Positions 38,233 to 48,591 of a DNA stretch of 64,000 nt are shown in pieces. Position 1 is the stretch's first letter; each line of letters begins with the position of its first letter. A program made the translations under genes and the position numbers. Source of the stretch: Variovorax paradoxus. GTDB taxonomy: Bacteria > Pseudomonadota > Gammaproteobacteria > Burkholderiales > Burkholderiaceae_C. The notes under the pieces were generated by a model. That model searched no databases and was not told where the DNA came from. It saw only the letters and a list, made by a program, of their open reading frames with translations. The stretch is from positions 3,487,001 through 3,551,000 of the forward strand of contig NZ_CP091716.1 in assembly GCF_022009635.1 (NCBI RefSeq), given 5' to 3'.

Positions 38233-39369
38233 TTACTTGGCGGCCGCCGCGGTGGGTGGCGTGTCGACCACGCGCACCAGGTCGCCGTCGTTGAGGAAGC
38301 CGGCGCCTTGCACCACCACCTTCGCGCCCTGGGGCAATGCGCTGGTGATCTCGATGCGGTCGTTCAGGCGGCGGCCGACCTGCACCTTCAACTGCGCCAC
38401 GTGGTTGTCGGGCTTGAGCAGGAAGACGTTGTTGAAGCCGTCGCGCGGCACGATGGCGCTCTGCGGCACCGTGGGCGCCGTGCTGCGGCCCAGCTCGAAG
38501 TCGCCGCGCGCGAACATGCCGGCCTTGATGCCGGTGTTCTGCTGCACGTTGGGCAGGTCGACGTACACCAGCGCCGCGCGCGTCTGCGGATCGACCGTGG
38601 GCGCGATGCTGCGCACCTTGCCGCGCACCTGCGCGCCGCTGGCGCTGACCACGAAGGCATTGGTGCCCACCGCGATGCGGCTCAACTCGGCCGAGGTGAC
38701 TTCGGCGCGCCACTCGAGCCGGCCCTGGCGGATCAGCTTGAACAGCTCGGTGCCGGCCGCCACCACGCTGCCGACCGTGGCGGTGCGCGAAGAGATCACG
38801 CCGTCGTCGGGCGCCAGCACCTGCGTGTTTCGCCCGCGCACTTCCTGCGCGGCCAGCACGGCCTCGGCCGCCTCCACTCGTGCCTTGGCGGTCTGCTCGG
38901 TGGTCTGGTACTGGTTGATCTGCTGCTGGCTCAGCGCGCCGGTGGCCTGCAGCGTGCGGGCGCGCGCGGCGTTGCCGGCGGCGTCGGCCGCGGTGGCGCG
39001 GGCTTCGGCCAGCGAGGCGCGCGACTGCGCGATGTCGGCGCGCACCGTCTCGGGCGAGAACACGGCCAGTACCTGGCCCTTCTTGACCGTGTCGCCCACG
39101 TTCACCCGCACTTCGGCGAGCTTGAGCCCGTTCGACTCGGAACCGACCACGGCCTCCTGCCAGGCCGCCACGTTGCCGTTGGCTGCGAGCGTGAGCGTGA
39201 GTTCGGTGGCTTCGGGAGCGGCGACGGTGACGGTCAGCGCCGGCTTGGGTGCCGGCCCGGCGGCAGCGGCCTTGTCGGCCGGCTTGCGCGTCATGAACAC
39301 GACCGCCGCGATGACGACGGCCAGCACGATCAGCAGGGTGACGAGGGTGGAACGCTTCATTGTTTTCAT
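38233..39369 (-). CDS. RND efflux periplasmic adaptor (membrane fusion protein)
   Basis: A 378-residue protein with an N-terminal membrane anchor (LVTLLIVLAVVIAAVVFM), a lipoyl-like half motif (VNVGDTVKKGQVLAVF), an Ala-rich coiled-coil hairpin (about 110-165) and beta-barrel domains. It bridges the inner-membrane RND pump and the outer-membrane channel. Its start overlaps the channel gene stop by four bases. Confidence 0.92.
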   Translation of the reverse strand: MKTMKRSTLVTLLIVLAVVIAAVVFMTRKPADKAAAAGPAPKPALTVTVAAPEATELTLTLAANGNVAAWQEAVVGSESNGLKLAEVRVNVGDTVKKGQVLAVFSPETVRADIAQSRASLAEARATAADAAGNAARARTLQATGALSQQQINQYQTTEQTAKARVEAAEAVLAAQEVRGRNTQVLAPDDGVISSRTATVGSVVAAGTELFKLIRQGRLEWRAEVTSAELSRIAVGTNAFVVSASGAQVRGKVRSIAPTVDPQTRAALVYVDLPNVQQNTGIKAGMFARGDFELGRSTAPTVPQSAIVPRDGFNNVFLLKPDNHVAQLKVQVGRRLNDRIEITSALPQGAKVVVQGAGFLNDGDLVRVVDTPPTAAAAK

Positions 39370-40892
39370 GGCGACGTCGCGACCTTGGCGGCCGGGGTGG
39401 TGTTCATCGAGGACGATTCAGACGATTCGGACGGCTGCCCGGGGCGGCTCCAGCCACCGCCCATCGAGCGGTACAGCGCGACCCAGGCCTCGGTGCGCTC
39501 GCGCTGCAGCGACACGCGCGCGGTCTGCGCCGCGAACAGCGTGCGGCGCGAGTCTTCCAGCTCGAACAGGCTGGCCAGGCCGCTGCTGTAGCGCGCCTGG
39601 GTGGCGTCGAAGGAGGCCTGGTAGTTCTTCACCGCCGTGTCGGCGTCGTTCGCGCGGCCGTCGGTGGCGTCGAGGTTGACGAGCGCTTCTTCGACCTCGC
39701 GCACCGCCTGCCGCACGTTGGCGCGGTAGATCGACACCGCCTCGGCATAGCGCGCCTTGGCGGCGTCGGCATTGGCCTTGCGCGAGCCGCCGTCCAGCAG
39801 CGGCACGCTCAGCGACACCGGGCCGATGGTCCAGTTCTCGAGCGACTGCTGCAGGCCGCTCACGCGGTACTGCGTGCGGCCGATGGAGCCCGAGATGGTG
39901 AGCTTGGGGTAGCGCTCGGCCTCGGCGGAGCCGACGTCGGCGCTGGCCGACGCCACGCCGAGTTCGGCCGAGTACACGTCGGGCCGCTGCGAAATGGCTT
40001 CGGCAGGCACGCTGGCGATGCTGCCCACCGCGGGCAGCGCGCGCTGCGCGGGGGAGGCCGCGAGCTTTTGCTCGAGCGTGCTTTCGTCGATGCCGCTGAG
40101 CGCGACCAGCGCCTTGCGCTGCACCGCGCACTGGGCGCGCTGCTGGGTCAGCCGGCCGGAGGCGTCGGCCGCGCTGGCGCGGGCCAGCGCGGCGTCGGCG
40201 GGGGCGGTGAAGCCGGCGCGCATCGACAGGTCGTTCAGGCGAGAGGTCTCGGCGCGCGAGCGGGTGTCGGACTCGGCCACGCGCAGTTGCTGCTGGCAGG
40301 CGCGCTCGGCGAAGTAGGCGTTGGCGGTTTCGGCCGCCACCGATACCCGGGCGTCATGCCACTTGGCATCGGCGCTGCCCAGCTTGGCCTGGGCGGCGTC
40401 GCGGTCGGCGCGCAGGCGGCCGAACAGGTCGACCTCCCATTTCGATTGCAGGCCGACCTGCAGCGTGGTGATGGGCGTCGTGGCTCCGAGGCTGCTGCTA
40501 CTGCTGCTCGAAGCCGACCCGCCCGAAGGCGCGCCGGACGCGATGCCCGCGGTGCCCCGGCTCGCCGATGCCGTGCCGTCCAGGCTCGGCAGCAGCGCCG
40601 CGCCGGTCTGCACGCGCGTGAAGCGCGCCTCCGCCACGCGCGCCGCGGCGCTCGCGACATTGGGGCTGGCGGCCTCGGCGGCGGCGATCAGCTCGACCAG
40701 CAAGGGGTCGTCGAGCTGGCGCCACCAGTCGGCCAGCGACGCGAGCGAGCCGCCGTGGGGCAGGGGAGCGTGCCACTGCGCGGGCGTGGGCGCCTCGACC
40801 TGCGCCGGCGGGCGGTTCAGCGCGCAGCCCGAGAGGCCGAGGCCGAAGCCCAGCGGCAGGCACAGGGCGGCAAACAGTCGGAGTCTTCTCAT
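39366..40892 (-). CDS. Outer-membrane efflux lipoprotein, NodT/OprM family
   Basis: A 508-residue TolC-like channel with a lipobox LSGC (Cys23) and the two repeated helical-hairpin halves of the NodT family; a serine run (about residues 124-131) lies in a loop. The start at MRRLRLFAALCLP overlaps the tetR stop by four bases, so the operon tetR, channel, adaptor, pump is tightly coupled. Confidence 0.93.
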   Translation of the reverse strand: MRRLRLFAALCLPLGFGLGLSGCALNRPPAQVEAPTPAQWHAPLPHGGSLASLADWWRQLDDPLLVELIAAAEAASPNVASAAARVAEARFTRVQTGAALLPSLDGTASASRGTAGIASGAPSGGSASSSSSSSLGATTPITTLQVGLQSKWEVDLFGRLRADRDAAQAKLGSADAKWHDARVSVAAETANAYFAERACQQQLRVAESDTRSRAETSRLNDLSMRAGFTAPADAALARASAADASGRLTQQRAQCAVQRKALVALSGIDESTLEQKLAASPAQRALPAVGSIASVPAEAISQRPDVYSAELGVASASADVGSAEAERYPKLTISGSIGRTQYRVSGLQQSLENWTIGPVSLSVPLLDGGSRKANADAAKARYAEAVSIYRANVRQAVREVEEALVNLDATDGRANDADTAVKNYQASFDATQARYSSGLASLFELEDSRRTLFAAQTARVSLQRERTEAWVALYRSMGGGWSRPGQPSESSESSSMNTTPAAKVATSP

Positions 40893-41593
40893 TTCATTGG
40901 CTTTCTCTCGTCGCGGCGGCGCGCCGCCTCGGCCGCAACCAGCGCCATCGCGTAGCCGGTCAGGCGGTCGGCCCAGGTGTCGATGCCGCGCGCCGTGCGC
41001 AGCAGCGAGGGGCGGATGGCCTCGATGAAGTCCTGACTCACGTAGAGCTGCATCGACAGCCCGGTGATCGCGAACGTGAGGCGGTGGATGTCGTCGTCGG
41101 CCCGCGCCACGCCCAGGTGGCGGCACAGCAGGTCGGCGATGGCGCGGTGCGGGCCCTTGATGTCGTGCTCGAGTTCCTTGGCCCAGCGGCTGGTGGGCTC
41201 GAGCATCTCGCGCATGTGCAGCTGAATGCACTGGCGCACGATCTCGCCCTGCTTGAGCGGGTCGATCATCGACACCATGCAGATACGCAGCGTTTCTTCC
41301 AGCGGCCGCCCCGGCACCTTGCAGGCGGCCACCAGGTCGCTGGAGTCGCCGCCCATCGGCTCGTTGAAGGTGGCCGCGTACAGGCCTTCCTTGTCGCCGA
41401 AGTAGTAGCTGATGGCCGAGATGTTGACGTCGGCCTCCTTGGCGATCTCCCGCGTGGAGGTCTTGGCGAAGCCCTTCTGCGCGAACAGCCGCAGCGCTGT
41501 GTGCAGCAGCCGGTGGCGTGCCTCTGCGCCGTCGGCGCGCGGTGCGCGGCGCGGGGCCTGGGTGGTGGTGGCTTTCGCGTTCATGCCTGGCAT
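40889..41593 (-). CDS. TetR-family repressor of the RND operon
   Basis: A 234-residue regulator with the N-terminal helix-turn-helix (FAKTSTREIAKEADVNISAI, then SYYFGDKEGLY) and a C-terminal ligand domain of the DUF1956/CerR type. As first gene of the efflux operon it most likely represses it and is released by a pump substrate. The start may be Met1 or Met4 (MNAKATTT). An inverted repeat directly upstream is its likely operator. Confidence 0.9.
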   Translation of the reverse strand: MPGMNAKATTTQAPRRAPRADGAEARHRLLHTALRLFAQKGFAKTSTREIAKEADVNISAISYYFGDKEGLYAATFNEPMGGDSSDLVAACKVPGRPLEETLRICMVSMIDPLKQGEIVRQCIQLHMREMLEPTSRWAKELEHDIKGPHRAIADLLCRHLGVARADDDIHRLTFAITGLSMQLYVSQDFIEAIRPSLLRTARGIDTWADRLTGYAMALVAAEAARRRDERKPMK

Positions 41594-41607
41594 TAAACCA
41601 CGCGAAA

Positions 41608-41623
41608 AATCAAACGATTGATT
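41608..41623. promoter_or_regulatory. Inverted repeat upstream of tetR, likely operator
   Basis: AATCAA-ACGA-TTGATT, two 6-base arms with a 4-base centre, lies 15 bases before the first possible tetR start in an AT-rich patch. Its size and place fit autoregulation by the TetR protein. Confidence 0.6.
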
Positions 41624-41729
41624 AACTTAAGGCTTCATGAAGGGCTTCGGTTACACGATGATTCCGGGCATTTCCTGAAGTGGGGCGCCCCTGCATTTGT
41701 TGCCGATTGATGCACGCTACGATGCCGCC

Positions 41730-43262
<1,533 letters not shown>

Positions 43263-43318
43263 GCGCAGGTGCCGAGGCGATACTTCCGGCTTTCAATGCA
43301 ACCCGAATTCAACGAACC

Positions 43319-43657
43319 ATGAAGGCTCTCGTCCGCGCCGCCGCCTGTCTTGTTCTTTCCGCCGCCGCCGGCCTCGCCAGCGCCGCGCCCGCACCCCAGT
43401 GCGCCAGCGAAGCCGTCTCCCGCGCCAAGAAGCTGCTGACCTTCCACTTCGGCGAGGACGACCGCATCCAGATCGACCCCGACGTCAAGGAAATGGCGCC
43501 GATCCGCAACCCCGCCAACAAGAACCAGCAGTTCAAGGTGCTGGAGGTGTGGGGCTCTATCTACAAGGGCAACTACCGCATGCGGCTCATCTATTACGTG
43601 TCGGGCAAGGACTGCACGTTGATGGGCCAGGAGATCCTGGAGTTCGCAAGCCTGTGA
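43319..43657 (+). CDS. Exported conserved hypothetical protein
   Basis: A 112-residue protein with a signal peptide (ALVRAAACLVLSAAAGLASA, cleavage probably after SAA) and a small alpha-beta mature domain with two Cys (CASEAV and KDCTLMG) that may form a disulphide. It is not recognised further. The ATG at the signal peptide is chosen over one twenty codons upstream that overlaps the activator gene. Its stop overlaps the HNH gene start. Confidence 0.7.
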   Translation: MKALVRAAACLVLSAAAGLASAAPAPQCASEAVSRAKKLLTFHFGEDDRIQIDPDVKEMAPIRNPANKNQQFKVLEVWGSIYKGNYRMRLIYYVSGKDCTLMGQEILEFASL

Positions 43658-43929
43658 GCGTCCAGGCCCTGCGCGCCACCTTCGGGCCCAACTGCCACTG
43701 GTGCGGCCTCCCGATGGACTTCAGCGAGCCGGCCGGCCGCCCGGAGTCGGCCACCATCGAGCACCTCGTCGATTCCACCTTCGGCGGCGTGCGCTCGCCG
43801 AAGCACCGGCGTCTGGCGCACGCTGCCTGCAACCATGCGCGCAACGAATTCCGCATGCAGGCCGAGCGCCAGTTCAGGCAATGGATCGCCGAGCGCCAGG
43901 CCTCCGCGAAAACCCTGAACGATAAATAG
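43654..43929 (+). CDS. Small HNH endonuclease-like protein
   Basis: A 91-residue protein with an HNH-type zinc fold: CHWCG, then TIEHLVD carrying the catalytic His, and CNHARN carrying the final Asn and His. Free-standing HNH proteins of this size may nick or cut DNA, but the target is unknown. The GTG start overlaps the preceding stop (GTGA), giving coupled translation. Confidence 0.78.
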   Translation: MSVQALRATFGPNCHWCGLPMDFSEPAGRPESATIEHLVDSTFGGVRSPKHRRLAHAACNHARNEFRMQAERQFRQWIAERQASAKTLNDK

Positions 43930-43965
43930 ACAGTTGTCTGAAAAAAAGACAGCGACAGTGTTCTG
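43928..43965 (+). promoter_or_regulatory. Tandem imperfect repeats, possible activator-binding sites
   Basis: AGACAGTTGTCTG and CGACAGTGTTCTG agree at 10 of 13 positions and begin 25 bases apart; the first contains an AGACA/TGTCT inverted repeat. They lie about 70-100 bases upstream of the -24/-12 promoter, the usual place for an enhancer-binding protein. Confidence 0.5.
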
Positions 43966-44026
43966 AATTCAGCCGAACGGCGTTCTTCTCGAATGAAGAA
44001 ACGTTTGTTATCAACGGCTTAGGAAA

Positions 44027-44042
44027 TGGCACGAACTGTGCA
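44027..44042 (+). promoter_or_regulatory. Sigma-54 (-24/-12) promoter
   Basis: TGGCACGAACTGTGCA matches the sigma-54 consensus TGGCACG-N4-TTGCA with GG and GC ten bases apart; only one base of the -12 block differs. The predicted start of transcription near 44053 leaves a leader of about 20 bases before the binding-protein ATG. The activator encoded 0.8 kb upstream has an intact GAFTGA loop. Confidence 0.85.
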
Positions 44043-44073
44043 ATATTCAGTCACCATTTTCAGGAGACAAAGA

Positions 44074-45261
44074 ATGAACCGTCGCCACCTCGTCGCCCTG
44101 GCCGCGCTCGCCACCTGCGCAGCCGCTGTTCCCGCCTGGGCCCAGTCCAACGAAATTCGCATAGCCCACATCTACAGCAAGACGGGCGCGCTGGAAGCCT
44201 ACGGCAAGCAGACCCAGACCGGCCTGATGATGGGCCTGAACTACGCCACCGAAGGCACGATGATGGTCAACGGCAAGAAGATCGTGGTCATCGAGAAGGA
44301 CGACCAGGGCAAGCCCGACCTCGGCAAGTCGCTGCTGGCGGCCGCCTACTCGGACGACAAGGCCGCGCTGGCCATCGGCCCAACCGCCTCGGGCGTGGCG
44401 CTGGCCATGCTGCCGGTGGCGGAGGAATACAAGAAGATTCTGCTGGTCGAGCCCGCGGTGGCCGACTCGATCACCGGCGACAAGTGGAACAAGTACATCT
44501 TCCGCACCGGCCGCAATTCGAGCCAGGACGCGATCTCCAACGCCGTGGCCGTCGACAAGCCCGGCGTGACGGTGGCCACGCTGGCGCAGGACAACGCCTT
44601 CGGCCGCGACGGCGTGAAGGCCTTCGGCTCGGCGCTCAAGAAGGCCAAGCTGGTCCATGAAGAGTACCTGCCGCCCGCCACCACCGACTTCACCGCCGGC
44701 GCGCAGCGCCTGATCGACAAGCTGAAGGACCAGCCGGGCCGCAAGATCATCTGGATCGTCTGGGCCGGCGCGGGCAACCCGTTCAAGATCGTCGACCTCG
44801 ACCTCAAGCGCTACGGCATCGAGATCGCCACCGGCGGCAACATCCTGCCGGCCATGGCCGCCTACAAGGCGCTGCCGGGCATGGAAGGCGCGGCCTACTA
44901 CTACTTCGGCATCCCGAAGAACCCGGTGAACGACGCGATGGTGTCGGCCCACTACAAGGAATTCAAGACGCCGCCGGACTTCTTCACGGCCGGCGGCTTC
45001 TCGGCCGCGATGGCGGTGGTGACGGCGCTCAAGAAGACGGGCGGCGACACCAACACCAACAAGCTCATCAGCACCATGGAAGGCATGAGCTTCGACACGC
45101 CCAAGGGCAAGATGACCTTCCGCAAGGAAGACCACCAGGCGATGCAGTCGATGTACCACTTCAAGATCAAGGTCGACCCGGCGTTCGCCTGGGGCGTGCC
45201 GGAGCTGGTGCACGAGATCAAGCCCGAAGAGATGGACATCCCGATCAAGAACAAGCGCTGA
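44074..45261 (+). CDS. Branched-chain-type ABC transporter substrate-binding protein
   Basis: A 395-residue periplasmic binding protein of the LivJ/HAAT class with a signal peptide (MNRRHLVALAALATCAAA, cleavage after AWA/Q). The strands IRIAHIYSKTGALEAYGKQ and AIGPTASGVALAM are typical of type I binding folds. AGGAG precedes the ATG by eight bases. It heads an operon with a PHB depolymerase and Liv-type transporter genes, so its ligand may be a hydroxyacid or ester rather than an amino acid; this is inference. Confidence 0.9.
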   Translation: MNRRHLVALAALATCAAAVPAWAQSNEIRIAHIYSKTGALEAYGKQTQTGLMMGLNYATEGTMMVNGKKIVVIEKDDQGKPDLGKSLLAAAYSDDKAALAIGPTASGVALAMLPVAEEYKKILLVEPAVADSITGDKWNKYIFRTGRNSSQDAISNAVAVDKPGVTVATLAQDNAFGRDGVKAFGSALKKAKLVHEEYLPPATTDFTAGAQRLIDKLKDQPGRKIIWIVWAGAGNPFKIVDLDLKRYGIEIATGGNILPAMAAYKALPGMEGAAYYYFGIPKNPVNDAMVSAHYKEFKTPPDFFTAGGFSAAMAVVTALKKTGGDTNTNKLISTMEGMSFDTPKGKMTFRKEDHQAMQSMYHFKIKVDPAFAWGVPELVHEIKPEEMDIPIKNKR

Positions 45262-45289
45262 TCACGGCGCCGATCGTCACCTGAACCCC

Positions 45290-45320
45290 GCGGCGCAAGA
45301 AAGGCGCCGCTCCCTTTTTC
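45290..45320 (+). terminator. Hairpin between binding-protein and depolymerase genes
   Basis: A perfect 7-bp GC stem (GCGGCGC / GCGCCGC) with a 7-base loop is followed by TCCCTTTTTC. In ABC operons such hairpins often make the binding protein more abundant than the downstream products by partial termination. Confidence 0.65.
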
Positions 45321-45453
45321 GCCCCGGATGGCCGCCGGGCGAAGCGCCAGCCTGCGCCCGTTTTCTCTCGATGGGGTAGGGCGGACCGGCGCGATCCACG
45401 GCCGATTCGTGAGCAAGCAAGCGTTCGACAAACCACAACAGAAGGAGACAGCG

Positions 45454-46911
45454 ATGCCAGCGATGCGATTGAACTGGAAGGGACTTGCCGCGGCTGCGGC
45501 GATGACGGTGGCGGCGCATGCTGCGACGGCGGCGGTGCCGCTGCCGTCGCTCGGCGCCAACCCGGCGGAGGTGAGCGTGTCCGGCCTGTCGGCCGGCGGT
45601 TTCGCGGCGGTGCAATTGCACGTGGCCTATTCGGCCACCTTCAAGCGCGGCGCCGGCGTGGTGGCCGGCGGGCCGTTCTACTGCGCCGAAGGCTCGGTGC
45701 TCAATGCCACCGGCCGGTGCATGACGCACGGCAGCAGCATCCCGGTGTCGTCTCTCGTGAGCACCACCAACAGCTGGGCCGCGAGCGGCGCGATCGACCC
45801 GGTGTCCAACCTGGGCAGCTCCAAGGTGTACATGTTCTCGGGCACTTCCGACAACACCGTCAAGCAGGCGGTGATGGACGACCTGAAGACCTACTACCAG
45901 AGCTTCGTGCCCGCGGCCAACATCGTCTACAAGAACAACATCGGCGCCGGCCACGCGATGGTCACCGACGACTACGGCAGCGCCTGCAGCACCACCGCGG
46001 CGCCCTACATCAACAACTGCGGCTTCGACCTGGCGGGCGAGATCCTCACGCAGCTCTATGGCCCGCTGAACCCGCGCAACAACGGCACGCTGGGCGGCAC
46101 CTTCACCGAGTTCAACCAGTCGGAGTTCGTGTCCGGCCACGGCATGGCCGCGACCGGCTGGATCTACGTGCCGCAGGCTTGCACCACCACCTCGTGCCGC
46201 GTGCACCTGGTGCTGCACGGCTGCAAGCAGAACTACTCGGACGTGAGCGACCAGTACGTGCGCAAGACCGGCTACAACCGCTGGGCCGACACCAACAACA
46301 TCGTGCTGATCTATCCGCAGACCAGCACCGCGGCCACCAACAGCTGCTGGGACTGGTGGGGCTACGACAGCGCCAACTACGCGAAGAAGTCGGGCCCGCA
46401 GATGGCGGCGTTCAAGGCCATGATCGACCGCGTGACCAGCTCCGGCGGCGGCACCGGCGGACTGCCCGCGCCGACCGGCGTGGGCACCTCGGGCGCGACC
46501 AGCAGCAGCATGGTGATCGGCTGGAACGCCGTGAGCGGCGCCAGCGGCTACAACGTGTACCGCGGCGGCAGCAAGGTCAACGCCTCGCCGGTCACCGCCA
46601 CCAGCTACACCGACAGCGGCCTGGCCGCGTCGACCAGCTACAGCTGGACCGTGGCCGCGCTGAACGCGAGCAACGTCGAAGGCGCCATGTCGACGGCCGC
46701 CACCGGCGCCACGACAGCGGGCAGCGGCGGAGGCACCGGCACCTGCTACACCTCCAGCAACTACACGCATACCATCGCCGGACGCGCCTATGCCTTGTAC
46801 GGGCTGACCTACGCCTACGGCTCGAACCAGTCCATGGGGCTGTGGAACATCTACGCGACGACCACGCTGAAGCAGACCGGCCCCAACTACTACGTGATCG
46901 GCAGCTGTTGA
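45454..46911 (+). CDS. Exported poly(3-hydroxybutyrate) depolymerase with FN3 domain
   Basis: A 485-residue secreted esterase. After a signal peptide comes an alpha/beta hydrolase domain with the nucleophile Ser46 in a GLSAGG box close to the N-terminus, as in one class of PHB depolymerases, plus LHGCKQNYSDV and a SCWDWWGYD segment. A Gly-rich linker leads to a fibronectin type III domain (about 345-425), and a Cys-flanked C-terminal module (about 430-485) may bind polymer. The start has GGAG seven bases upstream. It sits inside an ABC transporter operon. Confidence 0.9.
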   Translation: MPAMRLNWKGLAAAAAMTVAAHAATAAVPLPSLGANPAEVSVSGLSAGGFAAVQLHVAYSATFKRGAGVVAGGPFYCAEGSVLNATGRCMTHGSSIPVSSLVSTTNSWAASGAIDPVSNLGSSKVYMFSGTSDNTVKQAVMDDLKTYYQSFVPAANIVYKNNIGAGHAMVTDDYGSACSTTAAPYINNCGFDLAGEILTQLYGPLNPRNNGTLGGTFTEFNQSEFVSGHGMAATGWIYVPQACTTTSCRVHLVLHGCKQNYSDVSDQYVRKTGYNRWADTNNIVLIYPQTSTAATNSCWDWWGYDSANYAKKSGPQMAAFKAMIDRVTSSGGGTGGLPAPTGVGTSGATSSSMVIGWNAVSGASGYNVYRGGSKVNASPVTATSYTDSGLAASTSYSWTVAALNASNVEGAMSTAATGATTAGSGGGTGTCYTSSNYTHTIAGRAYALYGLTYAYGSNQSMGLWNIYATTTLKQTGPNYYVIGSC

Positions 46912-46955
46912 GGCCGCCGTGCAATTTTCCGACTCCTGATTTGCAATGACCAACG

Positions 46956-47723
46956 ATGCTTGAGACCCGAGATCTGACCATCCGCTTCGGTGGGCACGTG
47001 GCCGTCAACAGTGTGAGCTGCGCTTTCGCGCCGGGCACGCTGACGGCCATCGTGGGCCCCAACGGCGCGGGCAAGACCACTTACTTCAATCTGATCTCGG
47101 GCCAGCTCAAGGCGAGCGCCGGCACGGTGTCGCTCGACGGGCAGCCGCTGTCGGGGCTGTCGCCGTCCGCGCGCACGCACGCGGGGCTGGGGCGGGCCTT
47201 CCAGCTCACCAACCTGTTCCCCAACCTCACGGTGCTGGAGAACGTGCGCCTGGCGGTGCAGGCCACGCGCGAAGGCGCCCACCGGCGCGGCCTGAACCTC
47301 TGGAGCATCTGGAGCGACCACAAGGCGCTGACCGAGCGGGCCGACCAGATCCTGGCCGAGGTGGCGCTCAAGTCGCGCGAACACGCGACGGTGGCGAGCC
47401 TGCCGCACGGCGACCAGCGCAAGCTCGAAGTGGCATTGCTGATGGCGCTGGAGCCCAAGGTCTTCATGTTCGACGAGCCCACGGCCGGCATGAACGCGGC
47501 CGAGGCGCCCGTCATTCTCGACCTGATCCGCAAGCTCAAGCAGGACAAGACCAAGACCATCCTGCTGGTCGAACACAAGATGGACGTGGTGCGCGAGCTG
47601 GCGGACCGCATCATCGTGCTGCACAACGGCACGCTGGTGGCCGACGGCGAACCGGCCGAGGTGATCGCCTCGCCCGTGGTGCAAGAGGCCTACCTGGGCG
47701 TTGCGAAGGAGGCCGCCGCATGA
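46956..47723 (+). CDS. ABC transporter ATP-binding protein, LivG type
   Basis: A 255-residue ATPase with Walker A GPNGAGKT, a signature LPHGDQRKLEVAL in place of LSGGQ, as usual in LivG, and Walker B VFMFDEPTAG. The RAFQLTNLFPNLTVLENV Q-loop is typical. It works with the LivF-type ATPase and the two permeases downstream. It starts 44 bp after the depolymerase gene. Confidence 0.93.
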   Translation: MLETRDLTIRFGGHVAVNSVSCAFAPGTLTAIVGPNGAGKTTYFNLISGQLKASAGTVSLDGQPLSGLSPSARTHAGLGRAFQLTNLFPNLTVLENVRLAVQATREGAHRRGLNLWSIWSDHKALTERADQILAEVALKSREHATVASLPHGDQRKLEVALLMALEPKVFMFDEPTAGMNAAEAPVILDLIRKLKQDKTKTILLVEHKMDVVRELADRIIVLHNGTLVADGEPAEVIASPVVQEAYLGVAKEAAA

Positions 47724-47742
47724 CGCGTCCGATGATGAATTT

Positions 47743-47856
47743 CTCCCTCTCCTTCCGGGGGAGGGCAGGGGTGGGGGCCGACGGCCTCCAATTCGCCGCG
47801 GTCGCGCCAGCGCCGCTTGCCCCCATCCCAACCTTCCCCCGGAAGGGGAAGGAGCA
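47743..47856. repeat. REP-like inverted repeat between livG- and livF-type genes
   Basis: Two imperfectly complementary arms of about 40 bases, the left with CTTCCGGGGGAGGGCAGGGG and TGGGGGCC, the right with GCCCCCATCCCAACC and TTCCCCCGGAAGGGG, flank about 36 bases. The pattern is that of palindromic repeats dispersed in Burkholderiales genomes. Its right end, GGAAGGAG, serves as the ribosome site of the following gene. Confidence 0.8.
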
Positions 47857-47862
47857 ATACCG

Positions 47863-48591
47863 ATGACAACTCAGAACCTGTTGAGCCTCGAGGGCGTGCA
47901 CACGCACATCGGGGCGTATCACATCCTGCACGGCGTGGACCTCGCCGTGCCGCGCGGCCAGCTCACCATGCTGCTGGGGCGCAACGGCGCCGGCAAGACG
48001 ACCACGCTGCGAACCATCATGGGCCTGTGGCATGCGTCGCAGGGCAGGGTGCGCTTCGGTGACAAGGAAATCACCGCCCAGCACACGCCGCAGATCGCCG
48101 GCCTGGGCATTGCCTACGTGCCCGAGAACATGGGCGTCTTCTCCGACCTCACGGTGAAAGAGAACATGCTGCTCGCCGCGCGCGGTGCCAAGAATGCGCA
48201 GCAGATCGACGACACGCGCCTGAAGTGGATCTTCAAGCTCTTCCCCGCGGTCGAGAAGTTCTGGAACCACCCGGCGGGCAAGCTCTCGGGCGGCCAGAAG
48301 CAGATGCTGGCGGTGTCGCGCGCCATCGTGGAGCCGCGCGAACTGCTCATCATCGACGAGCCCAGCAAGGGCCTGGCGCCCGTGATGATCAACAACATGA
48401 TCGACGCCTTCGCCGAGCTCAAGCGCAGCGGCGTGACCATCCTGCTGGTGGAGCAGAACATCAACTTCGCCCAGCGCCTGGGCGACACCGTCGCGGTGAT
48501 GGACAACGGCCGCGTGGTGCACGCAGGCTCCATGGCGGAGTTCTCCGCCGACGCGCAACTGCAGCAATCGCTGCTCGGACTGGCTCTATGA
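47863..48591 (+). CDS. ABC transporter ATP-binding protein, LivF type
   Basis: A 242-residue ATPase with Walker A GRNGAGKTT, the Q-loop GIAYVPENMGVF, signature LSGGQKQML and Walker B LLIIDEPSKGL. The ATG chosen has GGAAGGAG eight bases upstream, donated by the repeat; an earlier in-frame start would translate the repeat itself and is unlikely. Its stop overlaps the permease start (ATGA). Confidence 0.93.
   Translation: MTTQNLLSLEGVHTHIGAYHILHGVDLAVPRGQLTMLLGRNGAGKTTTLRTIMGLWHASQGRVRFGDKEITAQHTPQIAGLGIAYVPENMGVFSDLTVKENMLLAARGAKNAQQIDDTRLKWIFKLFPAVEKFWNHPAGKLSGGQKQMLAVSRAIVEPRELLIIDEPSKGLAPVMINNMIDAFAELKRSGVTILLVEQNINFAQRLGDTVAVMDNGRVVHAGSMAEFSADAQLQQSLLGLAL

Noticed and set aside
35211..38294. 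Several long plus-strand frames opposite the RND pump gene
   Set aside because: They are antisense shadows without domains, while the minus strand encodes a full-length RND permease.
47701..47862. Extended N-terminus of the LivF-type ATPase
   Set aside because: These 54 codons translate the REP-like repeat; the ATG at 47863 has the ribosome site and begins the conserved domain.
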